Positions 17,077 through 25,835 of a stretch of 64,000 nt of DNA are shown in pieces (the first letter of the stretch is position 1; each line of letters begins with the position of its first letter). The stretch is taken from contig LJXT01000005.1 in the NCBI GenBank assembly GCA_001314815.1, positions 1-64,000 on the forward strand. The letters run 5' to 3'. Origin of the DNA: Algoriphagus marincola HL-49. GTDB lineage: Bacteria > Bacteroidota > Bacteroidia > Cytophagales > Cyclobacteriaceae. The translations under genes were made by a program, and so were the position numbers. Under the pieces are notes generated by a model. That model saw nothing but the letters and a program-made list of their open reading frames with translations, made no database searches and was not told the DNA's origin.

Positions 17077-17223
17077 TCAAAATCCTTGCGGATCACAGTA
17101 TCTGGAAGGATAGGTAACATCATAGGCATTATCGCAAGCTGCCTCAGCCTGTGGTGTCGGGATAAAAAAGGCCATTCCGAAAGTGAAAAGACCTGCAATG
17201 GTAATCTTTTGAAGAAGTGTCAT
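17077..17223 (-). CDS. Small exported Cys-containing peptide, possibly cut short by a TGA
   Basis: 48 aa from ATG 17223 (the track begins at 17280, upstream of any plausible leader). The signal peptide is good (ITIAGLFTFGMAFFIPTPQAEA), leaving about 19 mature residues with two Cys. Immediately after the TGA the frame goes on for 10 codons with two more cysteines (SCARKCPGEQ) to a TAA that sits right before the terminator hairpin. The natural peptide may therefore have been about 30 residues with four or five cysteines, and TGA a mutated Cys or Trp codon. Bacteroidota often pair such small peptides (NVEALA-like in position, not in sequence) with beta-propeller lipoproteins. Confidence 0.6.
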   Translation of the reverse strand: MTLLQKITIAGLFTFGMAFFIPTPQAEAACDNAYDVTYPSRYCDPQGF

Positions 17224-17404
17224 GTTTTTTGAAAATTTAAATTTGGAAAAACTTTCGGCCAAAAGTGACTGATTAAACAATCAGTTCATCAAGAATATTA
17301 TTATTATTATGCAAGAGTGAGGTGGAAAAAAATTGAAAAACTTCAAGCTTGCGTCTTACTATTCAAGTTTTGCTCCAAATAACAGATAACCAATTTATGA
17401 ATCA

Positions 17405-18910
17405 TTACTCGAGGACAGGCAAACAAGGAATCTCTTTGACAGAACCAAAAGGAGGCCGAATTCGGTATTCTTCGATTTGCTTTTGCCAGTCAATATCCTT
17501 CATCTGATAGTCGGGAGTGTAGCGCAGTTCATCCCAATAAGTTGATTTGGGGTTTTCGAATCTCGGGTCACCCGTTTTCTCCATCCAAGCCAAGAGTTCC
17601 TTTCTCATTTCTTCCTTGACGCTTGCAAAACTCGGATCGCTTGCCAGGTTATTGAGTTGAAAGGGGTCTTTTTCTACATCATAGAGTTCCTCTTCCGGCC
17701 TAGAACCAAAGGCCAATTGAAAGTAATCCGGTTTTCCTGCTTGAGCTTTTCCCTCCAAAGCCATCATCAAAAACTTGGTAATGGAATGATCCACATCTCC
17801 ATATTGCCCAACGGACTGATGGACGCTCGGGTCACCGGCAGGATTTCGCTCAGGCATGGGATTCCAGATGTAGAGGTATCGATGAGTTCGAATCGCCCGC
17901 ATGGGATAGCTCAGATCGCCCTTTCTGACATTGGCATGCCGCTCCCGCTCTAGAAAGACCTGATCCCGATCTTGTTTTTCTCCATCTAAAAATGCCCAAA
18001 GGGATTGCCCGCTCATATTTTTAGGAGTTTTTCCGGCTGCTTCCAAAAAGCTCGGCGCAAAATCCACAAAATTCACAAAGTCATGAACCACCGTTCCTGA
18101 CTTGACTTTTTTGGGCCAGCGTATCGCCAAAGGCATTCGGGTGCCGTAGTCATAGAGATTGGCTTTGGCGCGGGGAAAAGGCATGCCGTTGTCACTCGTC
18201 ATCACAATGATGGTATTTTCCAGTTCGCCCATTTCCTCCAGCATGGCAATGAGTTGTCCGCATTCCCGATCAAAGCGCTCGATCTCGAAGTAATAATCCA
18301 GGATATCATTTCGCACGCAGTCATTATCCGGGAAAAAGCCAGGAACTACCACGTCTTCTAGTTTCATCCCAGCCTGAATTCCCGTGTTTGCCACGTATTC
18401 CCGATGCGGGTCCGAACTCCCAAACCAAAAGGTAAATGGGGCTCCATCCGGTCTATTGGCCAAAAAATCGGCAAAATCCGAGTAGCTTTTCCCGGCAGGA
18501 TTGTGTTCCAAACCTGAAACTTTGAAGTCCCCCGGTCCCCAGCCTTTTCGTGTCGAACCTGTGAAATAGCCCATTCCCTCCAGCAAACTCACATAGGTAG
18601 GATATTGGGCCGGCCATTCCGACCAAAGATTTCCACCGCTTTCGTTTTCGTGGGGATAGCGCCCGGTGAGGATACTGGCCCGGGATGGGGAACAAGAAGG
18701 AGAAGCCGTGTAGGCATTGGTGAAAAGTGCCCCCTCCGCTGCCAATCGGTCAAAAGTGGGTGTTCTGACTTCCTTGTCTCCATAAACTCCCGCGTGCGGA
18801 AAAGACCAATCATCGGCGATCAAAAAGAGGATATTGGGTTGTTTACTTTTTGCTTTTGAAATAAAAAAGCTGGCGAAAAAAACAGTAAATGCAAGTAGGA
18901 GGCTTCTCAT
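17405..18910 (-). CDS. Sulfatase, Cys-type, exported
   Basis: 501 aa from ATG 18910 (the track's 16 extra residues precede a normal signal peptide, MRSLLLAFTVFFASFFISKA). Hallmarks: 'NILFLIADDWSFPHAG' with the double Asp for Ca2+, C-S-P-S-R at about 73-77 in 'SPSCSPSRASILTGRYPHE', 'VMTSDNGMPFPRAK' and 'EELYDVEKDPFQLNNLA'. The Cys form needs formylglycine maturation by an enzyme not found here. The general type resembles N-sulfoglucosamine sulfohydrolase/heparan sulfatase relatives, common in glycan-utilising Bacteroidota; substrate is uncertain. It stands alone, with gene-free flanks of 180 bp and 311 bp. Confidence 0.93.
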   Translation of the reverse strand: MRSLLLAFTVFFASFFISKAKSKQPNILFLIADDWSFPHAGVYGDKEVRTPTFDRLAAEGALFTNAYTASPSCSPSRASILTGRYPHENESGGNLWSEWPAQYPTYVSLLEGMGYFTGSTRKGWGPGDFKVSGLEHNPAGKSYSDFADFLANRPDGAPFTFWFGSSDPHREYVANTGIQAGMKLEDVVVPGFFPDNDCVRNDILDYYFEIERFDRECGQLIAMLEEMGELENTIIVMTSDNGMPFPRAKANLYDYGTRMPLAIRWPKKVKSGTVVHDFVNFVDFAPSFLEAAGKTPKNMSGQSLWAFLDGEKQDRDQVFLERERHANVRKGDLSYPMRAIRTHRYLYIWNPMPERNPAGDPSVHQSVGQYGDVDHSITKFLMMALEGKAQAGKPDYFQLAFGSRPEEELYDVEKDPFQLNNLASDPSFASVKEEMRKELLAWMEKTGDPRFENPKSTYWDELRYTPDYQMKDIDWQKQIEEYRIRPPFGSVKEIPCLPVLE

Positions 18911-19221
18911 GGGTTTAAAGGGTTTCTTGAATTTAGGTCGCTCTTTGTTCGATTCCAAGATTTATAGGAATGGGAAAGCAATTCTTCTCTTTCTGCCATT
19001 CGCAGAATAACAAAACAGTCCTGAACTAACCTTAAAAATCGATTATTTTGAGGTGAAGTAATTCTCAGGCCTTTATGTTGAGGTCAAATGTACTTCCCAC
19101 ATTAAAATTCAAAATATTAAGGTCAAGTATTGAAGAAGGCTTTGCAGATCAGTTCATTGGAAATTACAGTTCCGGGAAGTTCAAGTTTTCGTTTCAGTAC
19201 AGGATTATTCCTTTATTCCAT
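18911..19221. other. 311-bp gene-free region
   Basis: Lies between the GH25 gene and the sulfatase, both on the minus strand, so it should contain the sulfatase promoter. It is AT-rich. The track ORF 19075-19266 overlaps the GH25 end, has no leader or family trait and is rejected. No repeat or RNA was recognised. Confidence 0.5.
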
Positions 19222-20022
19222 TCAAGGCATTTTCAACTTATGGAGTTGAAATCTTCCTCCTCGTAGGATGTTGAGATCAATATATTCCCCAATTCCTTCC
19301 AGACTGCCTTTTTCAGAAAATTGCCAGATGACCCAGTTTTCAGTTTCTGGCTCATCAATTGAATTGTAATTGGCTACCCAAATCGGATATTCGTCAAAGC
19401 CTTGGTCATGAAGCACTTCCCAGAAAAACCGATCTCCGGTGTAAATCATAGGCTTGACCCCATAATGTGCCTCTACCAAATTGAGCCAGTTTTTGATCCC
19501 TTGCCTCAAGCGATCCCTACTTTGAATAGTGCTATGTTTTTCAATATCCAAAACGGGAATTAAATCCCCGGATTGAAGCTGAACTGTTTGGATGAAGTTT
19601 TTAGCCTGTTTGGTGCTGTTTTCATTTAGGCGATAATAATGGTAAGCCCCTTTAAGAATAGAATGGTTTTTTGCTGCTTCCCAATTTTGTTTGAATCTAC
19701 GATCCAGACCATCCGAACCCATAGTCGCGCGGATAACCACAAATTCAATTGGGCGATTTTGAAACTGAAATTGAAGTTTTGAAAAATCGACTTTGCCCTG
19801 ATATTCTGAAATGTCAATGCCGAGAATCCCGTCCGGGAAGTTTTCAAAAGCCTTTTCGAATTTGAAAGATTCGTTCCATTTTGGACTTGGGCCGGTATAG
19901 TCTGACAATTCTCTTTTGATCCATTTAGAATACCAAATGGTAAAATAAACTCCACCGATTAAGGTCAGGGAGATGAAAATTATTACCCATGTCCAAGCAA
20001 TGGACTTTTTCTTCTGAGGCAT
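19222..20022 (-). CDS. Glycoside hydrolase family 25 (lysozyme/muramidase), membrane-anchored
   Basis: 266 aa. One N-terminal membrane segment ('WTWVIIFISLTLIGGVYF', 11-28) anchors a GH25 barrel. Family motifs in order: 'GIDISEYQGKVDF' (68-80, catalytic-region Asp), 'FVVIRATMGSDGLD' (94-107), 'GAYHYYR' (125-131), 'VLDIEKH' with the catalytic Glu (157-163), 'PMIYTGD', 'YPIWVANYN' and 'WQFSEKGSLEGIGEYIDLNI'. GH25 enzymes cut beta-1,4 bonds between MurNAc and GlcNAc in peptidoglycan. The anchor suggests a housekeeping cell-wall role rather than phage lysis; no phage genes are near. The gene is monocistronic by spacing. Confidence 0.92.
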   Translation of the reverse strand: MPQKKKSIAWTWVIIFISLTLIGGVYFTIWYSKWIKRELSDYTGPSPKWNESFKFEKAFENFPDGILGIDISEYQGKVDFSKLQFQFQNRPIEFVVIRATMGSDGLDRRFKQNWEAAKNHSILKGAYHYYRLNENSTKQAKNFIQTVQLQSGDLIPVLDIEKHSTIQSRDRLRQGIKNWLNLVEAHYGVKPMIYTGDRFFWEVLHDQGFDEYPIWVANYNSIDEPETENWVIWQFSEKGSLEGIGEYIDLNILRGGRFQLHKLKMP

Positions 20023-20323
20023 TGTTCAATTCACATCGGAATGCAAAATGAAGAAATCAAGGTAAACCCTGAAATTCTATTTTGACCTTAAAAAAGTAAA
20101 AAATTGAGGTAAACTCAGTTATTAACCTTTCGGTTATGGTTTATTACTTAGGCTAACATTAAAAATTCAAATTTTAATACCTAATACTAAAATATGCCTT
20201 GCAATTAAGGTCAGTTTTCCTACCTTAAATTAAAAAGTAAAATTTTTAATGTCAGGCCAGCGCTACCGAATCAATCCCGACCGGACTATCCCTTGAATAA
20301 TCTGTCTAAACTCCCATTGCCCC

Positions 20324-20491
20324 ATGGATTTGGAGATCATTCCTCTATCTATGAGCGGCAAAATTCTAGGATTTAAGATCACTGCTGATGAAAAAGTGGA
20401 TATCCAGGATCTTCCAAATGGAGATTACCTTGTCAGAGTGAAAATAGGTGAGGATGTGGTTTTGGAATCTAGATTGATAAAAAATGAATAA
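20324..20491 (+). CDS. Small ORF resembling an orphan T9SS C-terminal sorting domain
   Basis: 55 aa, below the track cut-off. It reads 'MSGKILGFKITADEKVDI' and 'LPNGDYLVRVKIGEDVVLE' and ends in RLIKNE. This matches the rhythm of type A T9SS sorting domains (the G-K turn, 'LPNGxY.VRV', closing 'R.IKN'). It has no signal peptide and its frame is closed upstream by a TGA at 20294, so it is probably the fossil tail of a lost secreted protein. It overlaps the following barrel gene by 8 nt, which could mean translational coupling instead. It may be a real small gene; the evidence is moderate. Confidence 0.45.
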   Translation: MDLEIIPLSMSGKILGFKITADEKVDIQDLPNGDYLVRVKIGEDVVLESRLIKNE

Positions 20492-21311
20492 GGCTCCTCT
20501 ATTGTTTATAATCCTTTCAATCTTATCAGCGGAAGCTTTTTCACAACAGAAATTCTTCGAAAAAATTGAATTAGGTTTTTCGGGTGGGCTGGCTTTACCA
20601 GTTGGTCATTTTAAGGAAATTTCTATCGTTCCATCCTTGGAACCTGTCCCACCGGGCTCTAGTCCAGAGAGATTTCAGGGATTTCTCAAAAATGAAGGTG
20701 GGCAAGCAGAACTGGGCTACAGCCTGGGACTAAACCTGACCTATCATCTCACACCTTCGGTTTTTATTAGCCTAAATTATCTTAATACCCAACATTCCAT
20801 AGATACCCATCCACAACAGACTTTTTACGATGCCAATTTTAAATCTGAAATTGATTTAAACGAATTACCATTTGAAGTTCCGGGAAGACTGGAAAGCGAT
20901 CCTTATCGCGCTAATCTCTTTTACATAGGAATAGGGTATCGCGTGCCTATTCATCGCCTGGAGGTTAGGTTTACTGGATTAGTAGGGATGAATAACCTGG
21001 AGTTTCCTTTTTATTCCTGGACCTATCAGATTTCAGAGACCACAGCTATTCCCCTTAGGCCATTTCCTGTAGATGGACCAGTGCCGACTAGCTTAAGGGA
21101 ATTTGCTTATGGACTCGAAACCAAAGTAGCCTACTCGCTGTCTAAAAAGTTCAATATGAACCTTTCAGCCACCTATCTTCGTTCTGACCATCCCTATGAC
21201 TATTGGACCAGTTTGCAGGCAGCATCTATTGGTTATAAAATTCAGGATGAAATTCAATATAGAAATATTGCGGTTCAATTTGGGATTTCTTATCGGTTTG
21301 GGGGTGAGTGA
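20484..21311 (+). CDS. Outer-membrane beta-barrel protein
   Basis: 275 aa with a signal peptide (MNKAPLLFIILSILSAEAFSQ). Strands such as 'IELGFSGGLALPVGHF', 'ELGYSLGLNLTYHL', 'ANLFYIGIGYRV' and the end 'IAVQFGISYRFGGE' indicate an outer-membrane barrel. It resembles the 12238-13020 protein in order and spacing of strands. It overlaps the preceding small ORF. About 170 bp of non-coding DNA follows before the convergent amylase gene. The role is unknown. Confidence 0.75.
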   Translation: MNKAPLLFIILSILSAEAFSQQKFFEKIELGFSGGLALPVGHFKEISIVPSLEPVPPGSSPERFQGFLKNEGGQAELGYSLGLNLTYHLTPSVFISLNYLNTQHSIDTHPQQTFYDANFKSEIDLNELPFEVPGRLESDPYRANLFYIGIGYRVPIHRLEVRFTGLVGMNNLEFPFYSWTYQISETTAIPLRPFPVDGPVPTSLREFAYGLETKVAYSLSKKFNMNLSATYLRSDHPYDYWTSLQAASIGYKIQDEIQYRNIAVQFGISYRFGGE

Positions 21312-21503
21312 AAAGTGAAGAATCAGAGGAGGTAATTATTTTTTGAATTTGGAGTTGTATTGGATTTTGGGGAGTTGATAAGGACCTTATTTTTTCCGGA
21401 CTTGGCTTTTCGGTAGGTTGTATAATCCGTGCAAAGTCGGAAAGCTGCATAGATGTGAAATCTAATCCTTTGCGTTTCTTCGTGTTCTTCTTGGTTCACA
21501 TTT

Positions 21504-23363
21504 TTACTTCACCTCAAACGCCGCCGATTCCCAAGGTCCCAATTCCAAACCGATCTCTGCCCCATTATCCGTCACTCGTAGTTTGGTCTTCTTTTTCCCA
21601 AACATGACTTCCTGAATTTCCCGCTCACCTTTTTCCAAATTCCATTCCTTGAGCAATTCCGGAGAAAGCTTCAGCGTTGTTTTCACCGATTGGAATTCAT
21701 CGAAGTTGGTCACCACGACCAGCTTTTGGCTTTCATCCCAGCGTGCAAAAGCAAAGGCTTTGTCGGTATAGGCTGGGTTTTGGGATCGGTTGGAGGTATG
21801 AAGCTCCAAATATTCCCCCATCAAGGCCGAACTGTTTCGGGTAAAGTTCAGGACTTCGGAATAGTAGTTTCGCAACGCTTTTTCATTTTCCGAAAGTTGC
21901 CCTCCGTCAAACTTCCCTCCATTCATCCACTTCTGATGCTGAGGCACGCCGATATAATCGAATATGGATGTCCGGCTCGGATCTCCAAAACCTGCATCTT
22001 CTGCTCCCGGTTCGCCGACTTCCTGCCCAAAATAAATCATCGTCGGAGAAGTGGAAACCGTCGCAGAAACCACCATGGCAGGCATGGCTTTCCAAGGATT
22101 CCCGGCAAACTCCGGACTGGCAATTCGCTGCTCGTCGTGATTCTCCAAGAAATGAAGCATATGGTGCTCAATGTCTTTCAATCCTTCCAAAATCGGCACC
22201 AGGTTATCGGTCGAACCGTGACCTTGCATGATATGCTTCAGGGTGTCGTACAGCTCCACCTTATCGTAGAGGTAATCCATTTTTCCCTTGTGGATATAGT
22301 CTCGATACAAGCTGGGATTATAGACCTCTGCCAAAAGGAACGCCTCGGGATTGGTGCTTTTGATGTGTGAATTCAAATAAGACCAAAACTCCACCGGTAC
22401 CATCTCAGCCATATCGAAGCGGAAACCATCCACGCCCTTACCCAACCAAAATTGAGTGATATCCTTGAATTTTTTCCAGGAATCCGGCACTTCTTTCCCT
22501 TGCCAAAAATCATAATGCGCTTTCCAATCCAGAGAATCTGCTCCCGCTGGTAATTCGTCAAAATCCTTGCTCCCGTCTGGTTTGATTCCATAATTGATCT
22601 TTACTGTCTCGTACCAATCGTAAAAATCGGGTTGAGCCAATCGGGAACCGTTCCCCGTCCATTTGGCCGGGTTTTCATCAAACTTCCCATCGGCCAAGGG
22701 ATGTTTTTCTCCGCCTAGAGGTTGGTAACCATTTTTGGGTTCGGGAACCTGAAAAGCCTCTCCGGGGATATAGTAAAAGTTATTATCCCGTGCATATTCA
22801 ACAGAAGTATCATCATCCGCCCCAAAGTCTTTTACTCCTTCAGGATTGTTTTTCCCTTCATAAAAGCGGGACACATGGTTGGGTACAATGTCAATGATTA
22901 CCTTCATTCCGTGCTTGTGCGTACGGGCGATCAAAGCTTCGAATTCCTCCATCCGCTTAGTCACATCCACCGCCAAATCTGGATTGACCTGATAGTAATC
23001 CCGAACGGCATAGGGAGACCCAGCCCGGCCTTTGATGACATCCGGATCATCCGAACTCACACCTATCTCAGGAAAATCCCCGATCACTCCATGATGAGGC
23101 ACTCCCGTGTACCAAATGTGGGATACGCCCAGTTTTTTGATTTCTTCCAAAGCAGTATCCGTGAAATCGTTGAACTTGCCGACACCATTTTCCTCCTTGG
23201 TTCCCCAAGGTTTGTTGGTGGTATTCGTATTGCCAAAAAGGCGGGTAAAGACCTGGTAAACGACTATTTTCTGGGGTTTCATAGGCTCGGATTCTTGGGA
23301 CTTTGGAGTTTGGCAGGAAAGGGCTGCCGCTACCAAAACCGCAGGGATTAAAAATTTTTGCAT
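21504..23363 (-). CDS. Alpha-amylase family (GH13) lipoprotein, SusG-like
   Basis: 619 aa; lipobox 'LVAAALSC' (Cys17). All four conserved GH13 regions are present: region I 'DIVPNHV' (158-164), region II 'GFRFDMAEM' with the nucleophile Asp at about 317, region III 'LLAEVYNP' with the acid/base Glu at about 346, and region IV 'FLENHDEQR' with Asp at about 410. A C-terminal beta domain follows (about 500-619). It hydrolyses alpha-glucans (starch, glycogen, maltodextrin) at the cell surface or in the periplasm. No SusC/SusD pair lies next to it, so this is not a full starch utilisation locus. The next gene upstream in the same direction (M20 peptidase) ends 4 nt before, so they are an operon. 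Confidence 0.93.
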   Translation of the reverse strand: MQKFLIPAVLVAAALSCQTPKSQESEPMKPQKIVVYQVFTRLFGNTNTTNKPWGTKEENGVGKFNDFTDTALEEIKKLGVSHIWYTGVPHHGVIGDFPEIGVSSDDPDVIKGRAGSPYAVRDYYQVNPDLAVDVTKRMEEFEALIARTHKHGMKVIIDIVPNHVSRFYEGKNNPEGVKDFGADDDTSVEYARDNNFYYIPGEAFQVPEPKNGYQPLGGEKHPLADGKFDENPAKWTGNGSRLAQPDFYDWYETVKINYGIKPDGSKDFDELPAGADSLDWKAHYDFWQGKEVPDSWKKFKDITQFWLGKGVDGFRFDMAEMVPVEFWSYLNSHIKSTNPEAFLLAEVYNPSLYRDYIHKGKMDYLYDKVELYDTLKHIMQGHGSTDNLVPILEGLKDIEHHMLHFLENHDEQRIASPEFAGNPWKAMPAMVVSATVSTSPTMIYFGQEVGEPGAEDAGFGDPSRTSIFDYIGVPQHQKWMNGGKFDGGQLSENEKALRNYYSEVLNFTRNSSALMGEYLELHTSNRSQNPAYTDKAFAFARWDESQKLVVVTNFDEFQSVKTTLKLSPELLKEWNLEKGEREIQEVMFGKKKTKLRVTDNGAEIGLELGPWESAAFEVK

Positions 23364-23367
23364 CAGC

Positions 23368-24657
23368 TTATCGGGTCAATCGGTACAGTAAAATTGTATT
23401 TCTTTTGATCAAATCGGGGAATTGCTTCATGTTGATCGTTTCTCCGGGGGCATGTGCTCCGCGTCCTGAAGCTCCCAATCCATCCAAGCCCGGTAGAATT
23501 TCGGCCACAAATGCAATATCAGCAGCTCCCCGACTTCCTGGGTCACCGGGTTTCACTTCGCCCAATCCCATATCCAAACTTACCTGATTGAGTGTAGCGG
23601 CCAAAGCATAATTTTCATCGGTTGGGGCCATCGAAGGAATATAATCGTTGAAAATGATCTCTGCTCCGGTTTGAGGAAGGTTTTTGGCGACGATTTCTCT
23701 CATTTTTGCTCTTGCAGCCTCTTTTTGAGCTTCGCCTAAGAAACGTAGATCCCCCGTGACGACTGCTTCTCGGGCCACAATATTGGTTTTGCCCAAGGCC
23801 GTGCTTTTTCCGCTGATTTCATCCAAGCTCACATCAGAACCACCGACAAACTGTCCCGGATTGAAGGTCAGGTATTTTTCTCCTGCGAGCGCTTCGCGAA
23901 ATTCATTTAGGATTCGGCTGGCTTCATAGATTGCGCCGTAGCCTGCATTTTGACCGAAAACTCCGCTGGAATGACTCTGCTTTCCGTTGGTTTTTAATTT
24001 CCATCCACTTGCGCCTCTTCGGGCTACGGTGACGGTATTGAAGCCTTGCGCGGTTTCATAACCCAAGGCGATATCATGGGATTTTGCCCGCTCGATAAAG
24101 TCCCTGCGGGACAAATCCGGATTTCCCGAGCTCTCCTCATCACCCATAAAATACACCGTTACCGTACGATCATCGAGCATTCCCAATTCATGAAGGGCTT
24201 TAAGGCTGGCAAAAACCAACACATCCCCACCTTTCATGTCATTGGCACCTTGACCGGTGGCGGTGCTGTCGTTAAGCCAAGTGAAAGGGGTAAAGGGCAT
24301 GTCTTTTTCAAAAACCGTATCGATATGCCCAATGAGAAAGAGCTTTTTACCTTTATTTCCCTTTCGGGTAGCTACGAAATGTCCAGCTCGATTCACCTCA
24401 GCGGGTACTTCCACCCATTCTGTTTGGAAGCCGATTTTTTCAAATTCCCTGGCGAAAACCCGACCGACTTCCCGCACACCTTCCTTATTCAGCGAACCCG
24501 AATTGATGTTAATGACTTCCTCCAAAAGAGCGACAGTCTCTTGGTAGTTTTTGTCGATGTGTTCGATCAGTTTTTGTTCGTCATTATTGAGTTTTTGCTG
24601 CGCAAAGGTGAATAGCGGTCCAAAAGCCAGAATGAGGATCAGGGTGATTTTTTTCAT
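23368..24657 (-). CDS. M20 family metallopeptidase (glutamate carboxypeptidase-like), exported
   Basis: 429 aa with a signal peptide (LILILAFGPLFTFAQ). Zinc-site motifs: 'LIGHIDTVFE' (His/Asp), 'ATGQGANDMKGG' (bridging Asp), 'YFMGDEESSG' (Glu-Glu) and, near the end, 'SGRGAHAPGE' (last His). The catalytic set is complete, so an active dinuclear zinc exopeptidase of the CPG2/ArgE/DapE superfamily is expected, in the periplasm. It is first in a two-gene unit with the GH13 gene (4-nt gap); the functional link between the two is not obvious. Confidence 0.9.
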   Translation of the reverse strand: MKKITLILILAFGPLFTFAQQKLNNDEQKLIEHIDKNYQETVALLEEVININSGSLNKEGVREVGRVFAREFEKIGFQTEWVEVPAEVNRAGHFVATRKGNKGKKLFLIGHIDTVFEKDMPFTPFTWLNDSTATGQGANDMKGGDVLVFASLKALHELGMLDDRTVTVYFMGDEESSGNPDLSRRDFIERAKSHDIALGYETAQGFNTVTVARRGASGWKLKTNGKQSHSSGVFGQNAGYGAIYEASRILNEFREALAGEKYLTFNPGQFVGGSDVSLDEISGKSTALGKTNIVAREAVVTGDLRFLGEAQKEAARAKMREIVAKNLPQTGAEIIFNDYIPSMAPTDENYALAATLNQVSLDMGLGEVKPGDPGSRGAADIAFVAEILPGLDGLGASGRGAHAPGETINMKQFPDLIKRNTILLYRLTR

Positions 24658-24731
24658 AGGCGAAAAATAGGCGAAAATTTGGGTGGTGGCAAGGGGGATT
24701 TATAAACAGGGCAGTTGGGGTGAAGTTAAAT

Positions 24732-24893
24732 ACAGGTCGTGCCTGCCTGACCATGGGGCAGGCCGTTGGCACTTTTCCTATATTCCGGTTGAAATACCGA
24801 TAGCACTGAAGGCGCATTTTGTGTAAGCCCCAAATTCAATTTGGGGTTTAAAATTGGGAATGGATAAACCAGAGTCCTGAAGGGGCGATCTGT
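24732..24893. repeat. REP-like composite palindrome, unit A (with internal insertion)
   Basis: The unit runs from acaggtcg to gatctgt and contains gtgcc..ggcac, ccccaaattcaatttgggg and cctgaaggggc palindromes. In this copy the first palindrome is split by a 22-bp insertion that is itself palindromic (GCCTGCC/GGGCAGGC). Other units lie at 24979, 25696 and 25922. Confidence 0.85.
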
Positions 24894-24977
24894 ATTGATT
24901 TAATCCCAAACATACCTCTCATTTATTCTATCTGGAATATCTCTAAAAAACCTCCTGTATCCGGCTTGAAAGAACTA
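24894..24977 (-). pseudogene. Fossil 3-prime end of a RAYT gene (tail A)
   Basis: Bases directly after unit A match the 3-prime coding end of the intact RAYT at 25125 (shared ttaatcccaaacatacctct, then about 70 percent match by eye). Read on the minus strand they give FKPD..RRFLEIFQIE and ERYVWD-like pieces with frame breaks. The fossil joins directly to unit B. Confidence 0.75.
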
Positions 24978-24978
24978 A

Positions 24979-25118
24979 ATAGGACGTGCCTTTGGCACTT
25001 GTCCTATAATCTGGTTGAAATACCGATAGGCTGAAGGCGCATTTTGTGTAAGCCCCAAATTCAATTTGGGGTATCAAATTGGGAATGGATAAACTAGAGC
25101 CCTGAAGGGGGGATCTGT
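24979..25118. repeat. REP-like composite palindrome, unit B (next to the intact RAYT)
   Basis: Has gtgcctttggcac, ccccaaattcaatttgggg and a gccctgaagggg arm. It lies 6 bp from the RAYT stop codon, in the same relative position that units A and C hold to the fossil tails. Confidence 0.85.
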
Positions 25119-25124
25119 ATTGAT

Positions 25125-25571
25125 TTAATCCCAAACATACCTCTCATCATATTCAATCTGATATTCATCCAAAAACCTTCGATACTCTGTTTGGAAATCA
25201 ATATTTCGATGATGCTCCTTCTGATTTTGGATATAATTTTTGACGGTTTCCAGTTTGGATTGAGAAACCGAAAATCCTCCATACCCCTTCTGCCATTCGA
25301 AATCTCGACGGATTAATTCCTTGAATTTGATCGAGCTGGAGATTTTTACATTTTTCACCAAATCGGCAATTGTAATTGTCCTGGGGAGGGTGCAAATCCA
25401 ATGAATATGATCTGGCATCATGAAGATCTCCATGGTGTAGCTTCCGAGATTAGACCCAAGCTTTACAAAATAGGCTTGGGCTTTGGGCCGGATTTCTTCT
25501 GTGATCATCGGGATTCGATTTTTGGTGGAAAAAATAATGTGGAGGTAAATTTTGGATAAGGACTGTGGCAT
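25125..25571 (-). CDS. REP-associated tyrosine transposase (RAYT), IS200/Y1 type
   Basis: 148 aa. The opening 'SLSKIYLHIIFSTKNRIPMI' and the HUH motif in 'MMPDHIHWICTLPR' are typical of the Y1 transposase family. The candidate catalytic Tyr lies in 'LETVKNYIQNQKEHH', and the C-terminus 'FLDEYQIEYDERYVWD' is a RAYT hallmark. RAYTs are single-copy domesticated relatives of IS200/IS605 transposases that bind and cut REP palindromes. Here the gene is flanked by four related palindromic units and two fossil copies of its own 3-prime end, which supports this assignment over a plain insertion sequence. The reading frame is intact. Confidence 0.93.
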   Translation of the reverse strand: MPQSLSKIYLHIIFSTKNRIPMITEEIRPKAQAYFVKLGSNLGSYTMEIFMMPDHIHWICTLPRTITIADLVKNVKISSSIKFKELIRRDFEWQKGYGGFSVSQSKLETVKNYIQNQKEHHRNIDFQTEYRRFLDEYQIEYDERYVWD

Positions 25572-25605
25572 GGTATCAAAAATTTAATGTTGTGAAAAAT
25601 GGGTT

Positions 25606-25690
25606 ACAGATCGTGCCTTTGGCACTCTTAAAATAAACAATTAACCCTAATACCCAGAATTGAATTCTGGCCTGCCTGCGGTAGGCAGGG
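25606..25690. repeat. Partial REP unit and separate short palindromes
   Basis: A stub tcgtgcctttggcac (first palindrome only) lies just upstream of the RAYT start. It is followed by a cagaattgaattctg palindrome and CCTGCCT/AGGCAGG, similar to the insertion in unit A. The rest of 25572-25695 is empty. Confidence 0.65.
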
Positions 25691-25695
25691 CTTTT

Positions 25696-25835
25696 ACAGG
25701 GCGTGCCTTTGGCACTTTTCATATATTCCGGTTGAAATACCGATAGCGCTGAAGGTGTATTTTGTGTAAGCCCCAAATTCAATTTGGGGTAACAATAGGA
25801 ATTCTAGGAATTGGAGCCCTGAAGGGGCGACCTGT
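25696..25835. repeat. REP-like composite palindrome, unit C
   Basis: Runs from acagggcgtgcc to ggggcgacctgt with the same three internal palindromes as unit D. The ends of the units can pair (ACAGG.CG against CG.CCTGT). Confidence 0.85.

Noticed and set aside
17047-17223. Selenocysteine at the TGA of the small Cys peptide
   Set aside because: No SECIS-like hairpin directly after the TGA and no sel genes in the window; the neighbouring gene is also broken, so a nonsense mutation is simpler.
19075-19266. 63-aa plus-strand ORF
   Set aside because: Overlaps the end of the GH25 gene antisense, low complexity end, no family features.
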